Source: Sabellastarte sp. h YS-2021 (taxonomy: Eukaryota; Annelida; Polychaeta; Sabellida; Sabellidae). Taken from it: a stretch of DNA of 64,000 nucleotides. Below the pieces are notes generated by a model, which was given only the letters and a program-made list of their open reading frames with translations, had not been told where the DNA came from and did no database searches. The translations under genes were made by a program, and so were the position numbers. Position 1 is the stretch's first letter, and every line of letters begins with the position of its first letter. Below, one piece after another: positions 59,831 through 64,000 of this stretch. Location of the stretch: assembly GCA_964017235.1 (NCBI GenBank), contig OZ024936.1, positions 59,137,028 through 59,201,027 of the forward strand. The letters run 5' to 3'.

Positions 59831-62551
59831 TGCCACCCTTCAGGTAGGAAATTTCAAGTATATCCTAATATTGCCAATCTGAAGCCCAAATTTAATTTTA
59901 TGCCTATTTTAATAAATAATGAGGATATTTTAGGCGCATTTTGAGCATTACATGTCTGATCAGAAATTATTTTACCAAAATATTGTTCTAAATATAGCCC
60001 AAAATAGATGTAAATCAGCCGAAACCAGTACCAAATGTTGGTCTATAAGTCTGAAATTTGGCCCAAAAATCACTTGCCACATACTAAATCTGACTGTATA
60101 GGTTTTGAGATTACATCTGGTATACCAGTGGTGTCATATGTGTCATACAGGGTTGAGGAGAGTCAAAATACAGCCTCAGATGGCTGTATCAGGAAGTGCT
60201 GATATATTCTCAATTAAGGTAGATTCAAGGTTGAAAACCATATTGATTCACACAGGAGTCGCCACTGAAATGAATTTTAGTAGTGTGTTTCTTCAGAAAT
60301 ACACATGTAGCCCAAAGTACAGGTTCAGGGAGTGTAGTTGGCGAGAGATGCATACAATGCCAGATCAGCCCAAACCACCCCTTAAAGTTGGTCAATCTGG
60401 CTGAGATTTTCACAGGAAACTCAGTTTATATCAGAGACTGAATTTGTATTAGGCTGACCCACTCGAGGGCCACATTAAAAATTTCAATTTCCGGGGTGTG
60501 GGGGGCCCCATGCCACCCCTCAGGTAGGAAATTTCAAGTATATCCTAATATTGCCAATCTGAAGCCCAAATTTAATTTTATGCCTATTTTAATAAATAAT
60601 GAGGATATTTTAGGCGCATTTTGAGCATTACATGTCTGATCAGAAATTATTTTACCAAAATATTGTTCTAAATATAGCCCAAAATAGATGTAAATCAGCC
60701 CAAACCAGTACCAAATGTTGGTCTATAAGTCTGAAATTTGGCCCAAAAATCACTTGCCACATACTAAATTTGACTGTATAGGTTTTGAGATTACATCTGG
60801 TATACCAGTGGTGTCATATGTGTCACACAGGGTTGAGGAGAGTGAAAATACAGCCTCAGATGGCTGTATCAGGAAGTGCTGATATATTCTCAATTAAGGT
60901 AGATTCAAGGTTGAAAACCATATTGATTCACACAGGAGTCGCCACTGAAATGAATTTTAGTAGTGTGTTCCTTCAGAAATACATATGTAGCCCAAAGTAC
61001 AGTTTCAGGGAGTGTAGTTGGCGAGAGATGCATACAATGCCAGATCAGCCCAAACCACCCCTTAAAGTTGGTCAATCTGGCTGAGATTTTCACAGGAAAC
61101 TCAGTTTATATCAGAGACTGAATTTGTATTAGGCTGACCCACTCGAGAACCACATTAAAAATTTCAATTTCCGGGGTGTGGGGGGCCCCATGCCACCCCT
61201 CAGGTAGGAAATTTCAAGTATATCCTAATATTGCCAATCTGAAGCCCAAATTTAATTTTATGCCTATTTTAATAAATAATGAGGATATTTTAGGCGCATT
61301 TTGAGCATTACATGTCTGATCAGAAATTATTTTACCAAAATATTGTTCTAAATATAGCCCAAAATAGATGTAAATCAGCCCAAACCAGTACCAAATGTTG
61401 GTCTATAAGTCTGAAATTTGGCCCAAAAATCACTTGCCACATACTAAATCTGACTGTATAGGTTTTGAGATTACATCTGGTATACCAGTGGTGTCATATG
61501 TGTCATACAGGGTTGAGGAGAGTGAAAATACAGCCTCAGATGGCTGTATCAGGAAGTGCTGATATATTCTCAATTAAGGTAGATTCAAGGTTGAAAACCA
61601 TATTGATTCACACAGGAGTCGCCACTGAAATGAATTTTAGTAGTGTGTTCCTTCAGAAATACACATGTAGCCCAAAGTACAGGTTCAGGGAGTGTAGTTG
61701 GCGAGAGATGCATACAATGCCAGATCAGCCCAAACCACCCCTTAAAGTTGGTCAATCTGGCTGAGATTTTCACAGGAAACTCAGTTTATATCAGAGACTG
61801 AATTTGTATTAGGCTGACCCACTCGAGGGCCACATTAAAAATTTCAATTTCCGGGGTGTGGGGGGCCCCATGCCACCCCTCAGGTAGGAAATTTCAAGTA
61901 TATCCTAATATTGCCAATCTGAAGCCCAAATTTAATTTTATGCCTATTTTAATAAATAATGAGGATATTTTAGGCGCATTTTGAGCATTACATGTCTGAT
62001 CAGAAATTATTTTACCAAAATATTGTTCTAAATATAGCCCAAAATAGATGTAAATCAGCCCAAACCAGTACCAAATGTTGGTCTATAAGTCTGAAATTTG
62101 GCCCAAAAATCACTTGCCACATACTAAATCTGACTGTATAGGTTTTGAGATTACATCTGGTATACCAGTGGTGTCATATGTGTCATACAGGGTTGAGGAG
62201 AGTGAAAATACAGCCTCAGATGGCTGTATCAGGAAGTGCTGATATATTCGCAATTAAGGTAGATTCAAGGTTGAAAACCATATTGATTCACACAGGAGTC
62301 GCCACTGAAATGAATTTTAGTAGTGTGTTCCTTCAGAAATACACATGTAGCCCAAAGTACAGGTTCAGGGAGTGTAGTTGGCGAGAGATGCATACAATGC
62401 CAGATCAGCCCAAACCACCCCTTAAAGTTGGTCAATCTGGCTGAGATTTTCACAGGAAACTCAGTTTATATCAGAGACTGAATTTGTATTAGGCTGACCC
62501 ACTCGAGGGCCACATTAAAAATTTCAATTTCCGGGGTGTAGGGGGGCCCCA
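59831..62551 (+). repeat. Satellite monomers M89-M92
   Basis: M89 has TGCCACCCTT, CAGCCGAAACC, AGTCAAAATA and GTGTTTCTTC, all private. M90 has ACTAAATTTG, TGTCACACAG, TACATATGTAG, ACAGTTTCAGG and CTCGAGAACC, so it belongs with M88 and M94. M91 is consensus. M92 (61871-62551) is the only 681-bp copy, with an extra A (GTGTAGGGGGG) in the GC-rich end, and has TATTCGCAAT, which creates a new CpG. Confidence 0.92.
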
Positions 62552-63910
62552 TGCCACCCCTCAGGTAGGAAATTTCAAGTATATCCTAATATTGCCAATC
62601 TGAAGCCCAAATTTAATTTTATGCCTATTTTAATAAATAATGAGGATATTTTAGGCGCATTTTGAGCATTACATGTCTGATCAGAAATTATTTTACCAAA
62701 ATATTGTTCTAAATATAGCCCAAAATAGATGTAAATCAGCCCAAACCAGTACCAAATGTTGGTCTATAAGTCTGAAATTTGGCCCAAAAATCACTTGCCA
62801 CATACTAAATCTGACTGTATAGGTTTTGAGATTACATCTGGTATACCAGTGGTGTCATATGTGTCACACAGGGTTGAGGAGAGTGAAAATACAGCCTCAG
62901 ATGGCTGTATCAGGAAGTGCTGATATATTCTCAATTAAGGTAGATTCAAGATTGAAAACCATATTGATTCACACAGGAGTCGCCACTGAAATGAATTTTA
63001 GTAGTGTGTTCCTTCAGAAATACACATGTAGCCCAAAGTACAGGTTCAGGGAGTGTAGTTGGCGAGAGATACATACAATGCCAGATCAGCCCAAACCACC
63101 CCTTAAAGTTGGTCAATCTGGCTGAGATTTTCACAGGAAACTCAGTTTATATCAGAGACTGAATTTGTATTAGGCTGACCCACTCGAGGGCCACATTAAA
63201 AATTTCAATTTCCGGGGTGTGGGGGCCCCATGACACCCCTCAGGTAGGAAATTTCAAGTATATCCTAATATTGCCAATCTGAAGCCCAAATTTAATTTTA
63301 TGCCTATTTTAATAAATAATGAGGATATTTTAGGCGCATTTTGAGCATTACATGTCTGATCAGAAATTATTTTACCAAAATATTGTTCTAAATATAGCCC
63401 AAAATAGATGTAAATCAGCCCAAACCAGTACCAAATGTTGGTCTATAAGTCTGAAATTTGGCCCAAAAATCACTTGCCACATACTAAATCTGACTGTATA
63501 GGTTTTGAGATTACATCTGGTATACCAGTGGTGTCATATGTGTCACACAGGGTTGAGGAGAGTGAAAATACAGTCTCAGATGGCTGTATCAGGAAGTGCT
63601 GATATATTCTCAATTAAGGTAGATTCAAGGTTGAAAACCATATTGATTCACACAGGAGTCGCCACTGAAATGAATTTTAGTAGTGTGTTCCTTCAGAAAT
63701 ACATATGTAGCCCAAAGTACAGTTTCAGGGAGTGTAGTTGGCGAGAGATGCATACAATGCCAGATCAGCCCAAACCACCCCTTAAAGTTGGTCAATCTGG
63801 CTGAGATTTTCACAGGAAACTCAGTTTATATCAGAGACTGAATTTGTATTAGGCTGACCCACTCGAGAACCACATTAAAAATTTCAATTTCCGGGGTGTG
63901 GGGGGCCCCA
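62552..63910 (+). repeat. Degenerate third copy of the 1359-bp dimer, M93-M94
   Basis: M93 (62552-63230) has TGTCACACAG, TCAAGATTGA and the missing G, like M85 and M87, but lacks TAGTCC and TATCAG and has GAGATACATAC. M94 (63231-63910) has TGTCACACAG, ACAGTCTCAG, TACATATGTAG, ACAGTTTCAGG and CTCGAGAACC, like M88, but lacks GGTGTTATATG and CCACTAAAATG and begins TGACACC. The pair length is again 679+680 bp. Confidence 0.8.
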
Positions 63911-64000
63911 TGCCACCCCTCAGGTAGGAAATTTCAAGTATATCCTAATATTGCCAATCTGAAGCCCAAATTTAATTTTATGCCTATTTTAATAAATGAT
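63911..64000 (+). repeat. Partial satellite monomer M95 cut by the window edge
   Basis: The first 90 bases of a further unit. It is consensus except AATAAATGAT for AATAAATAAT at the very end. The array therefore continues beyond the window, as it does on the left. Confidence 0.95.

Larger units (their letters stand above)
1..64000 (+). repeat. 680-bp satellite DNA tandem array (94 complete monomers + 90 bp)
   Basis: The same 680-base unit recurs head to tail from the first to the last base with no interruption. Unit starts (TGCCACCCCT, just after GGGGCCCCA) fall at 1, 681, 1361 and so on every 680 bases to 18361, then shift slightly because 12 copies are 678-681-class variants: eleven of 679 bp (M28, M69, M73, M74, M76, M77, M79, M80, M85, M87, M93) and one of 681 bp (M92). 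Copies differ from consensus at about 0-10 sites. All are in one orientation. G+C is 265 of 680 bases. I do not recognise the family. This is noncoding satellite DNA of a eukaryote; a centromeric, pericentromeric or subtelomeric location is inferred from array type only. Confidence 0.98.

Noticed and set aside
62521-62551. The 681-bp unit M92 as a special boundary
   Set aside because: It is one extra A at the slippage-prone GC-rich element; the neighbours on both sides are ordinary units.
1-64000. CRISPR array
   Set aside because: The repeats are 680 bp with no unique spacers; a CRISPR array has short repeats and unique spacers, and no cas gene is present.
1-64000. Tandem gene family such as rDNA, 5S, histone or tRNA cluster
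   Set aside because: I saw no rRNA, tRNA or histone sequence in the unit. A weak match to a Pol III A box (TATACCAGTGG) and a poor B-box-like GGTTCAGGGA lie about 200 bp apart, too far and too weak to support a Pol III gene.
1-64000. Transposon, SINE or LTR element in tandem
   Set aside because: There are no terminal repeats, no poly-A tail, no reverse transcriptase or transposase reading frame, and no target duplications around units. An origin of the unit from a transposon remains possible but is not visible.

Overview
The whole 64 kb window is one uninterrupted, head-to-tail satellite DNA array. The repeat unit is 680 bp (39% G+C counted on a consensus-type copy), and every copy lies in the same orientation. 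With the phase set at the first base of the window there are 94 complete monomers (called M1 to M94 here, ending at 63910) plus 90 bases of a 95th. Copies differ from the consensus at only about 0 to 10 positions each. There is no unique sequence, no inserted transposon, no RNA gene, no strand switch and no gene that I would defend. The short open frames that recur every 680 bp mostly lack an ATG, overlap on both strands, and are broken in some copies.

This is a eukaryotic nuclear genome, most likely pericentromeric, centromeric or subtelomeric heterochromatin from a long-read assembly. The monomer has only 5 CpG dinucleotides where its base composition predicts roughly 26, while CAG/CTG trinucleotides are plentiful. 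That pattern suits an animal (for example vertebrate-like) genome with CpG-only methylation better than a plant, but I cannot name the species or a known satellite family.

Layout. From 1 to about 13.6 kb the monomers are near consensus with scattered variants. From 13.6 to 33.3 kb a linked set of variants alternates, giving short dimer (13601-16320, 25840-28559) and trimer (29240-33319) periodicities. A second trimer block lies at 36720-40799. From 42.2 to 46.2 kb there are small runs of sibling copies. From about 46 kb to the end the array is more diverged: 11 of the 12 monomers that are not exactly 680 bp lie there. This part also holds the clearest higher-order repeats: a 2038-bp trimer present three times (48959-55072) and a 1359-bp dimer present twice (57113-59830) with a degenerate third copy at 62552-63910.

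Inside each monomer are a very GC-rich inverted repeat (where most length changes fall) flanked by a 9-bp direct repeat, an 8-bp-stem hairpin, perfect 10-bp and 12-bp palindromes, six GCCCAAA motifs on one strand, and a diverged internal duplication suggesting that the 680-bp unit arose from an approximately 340-bp dimer. Nothing here acts as a gene system. The interest lies in the architecture and local evolution of the array.
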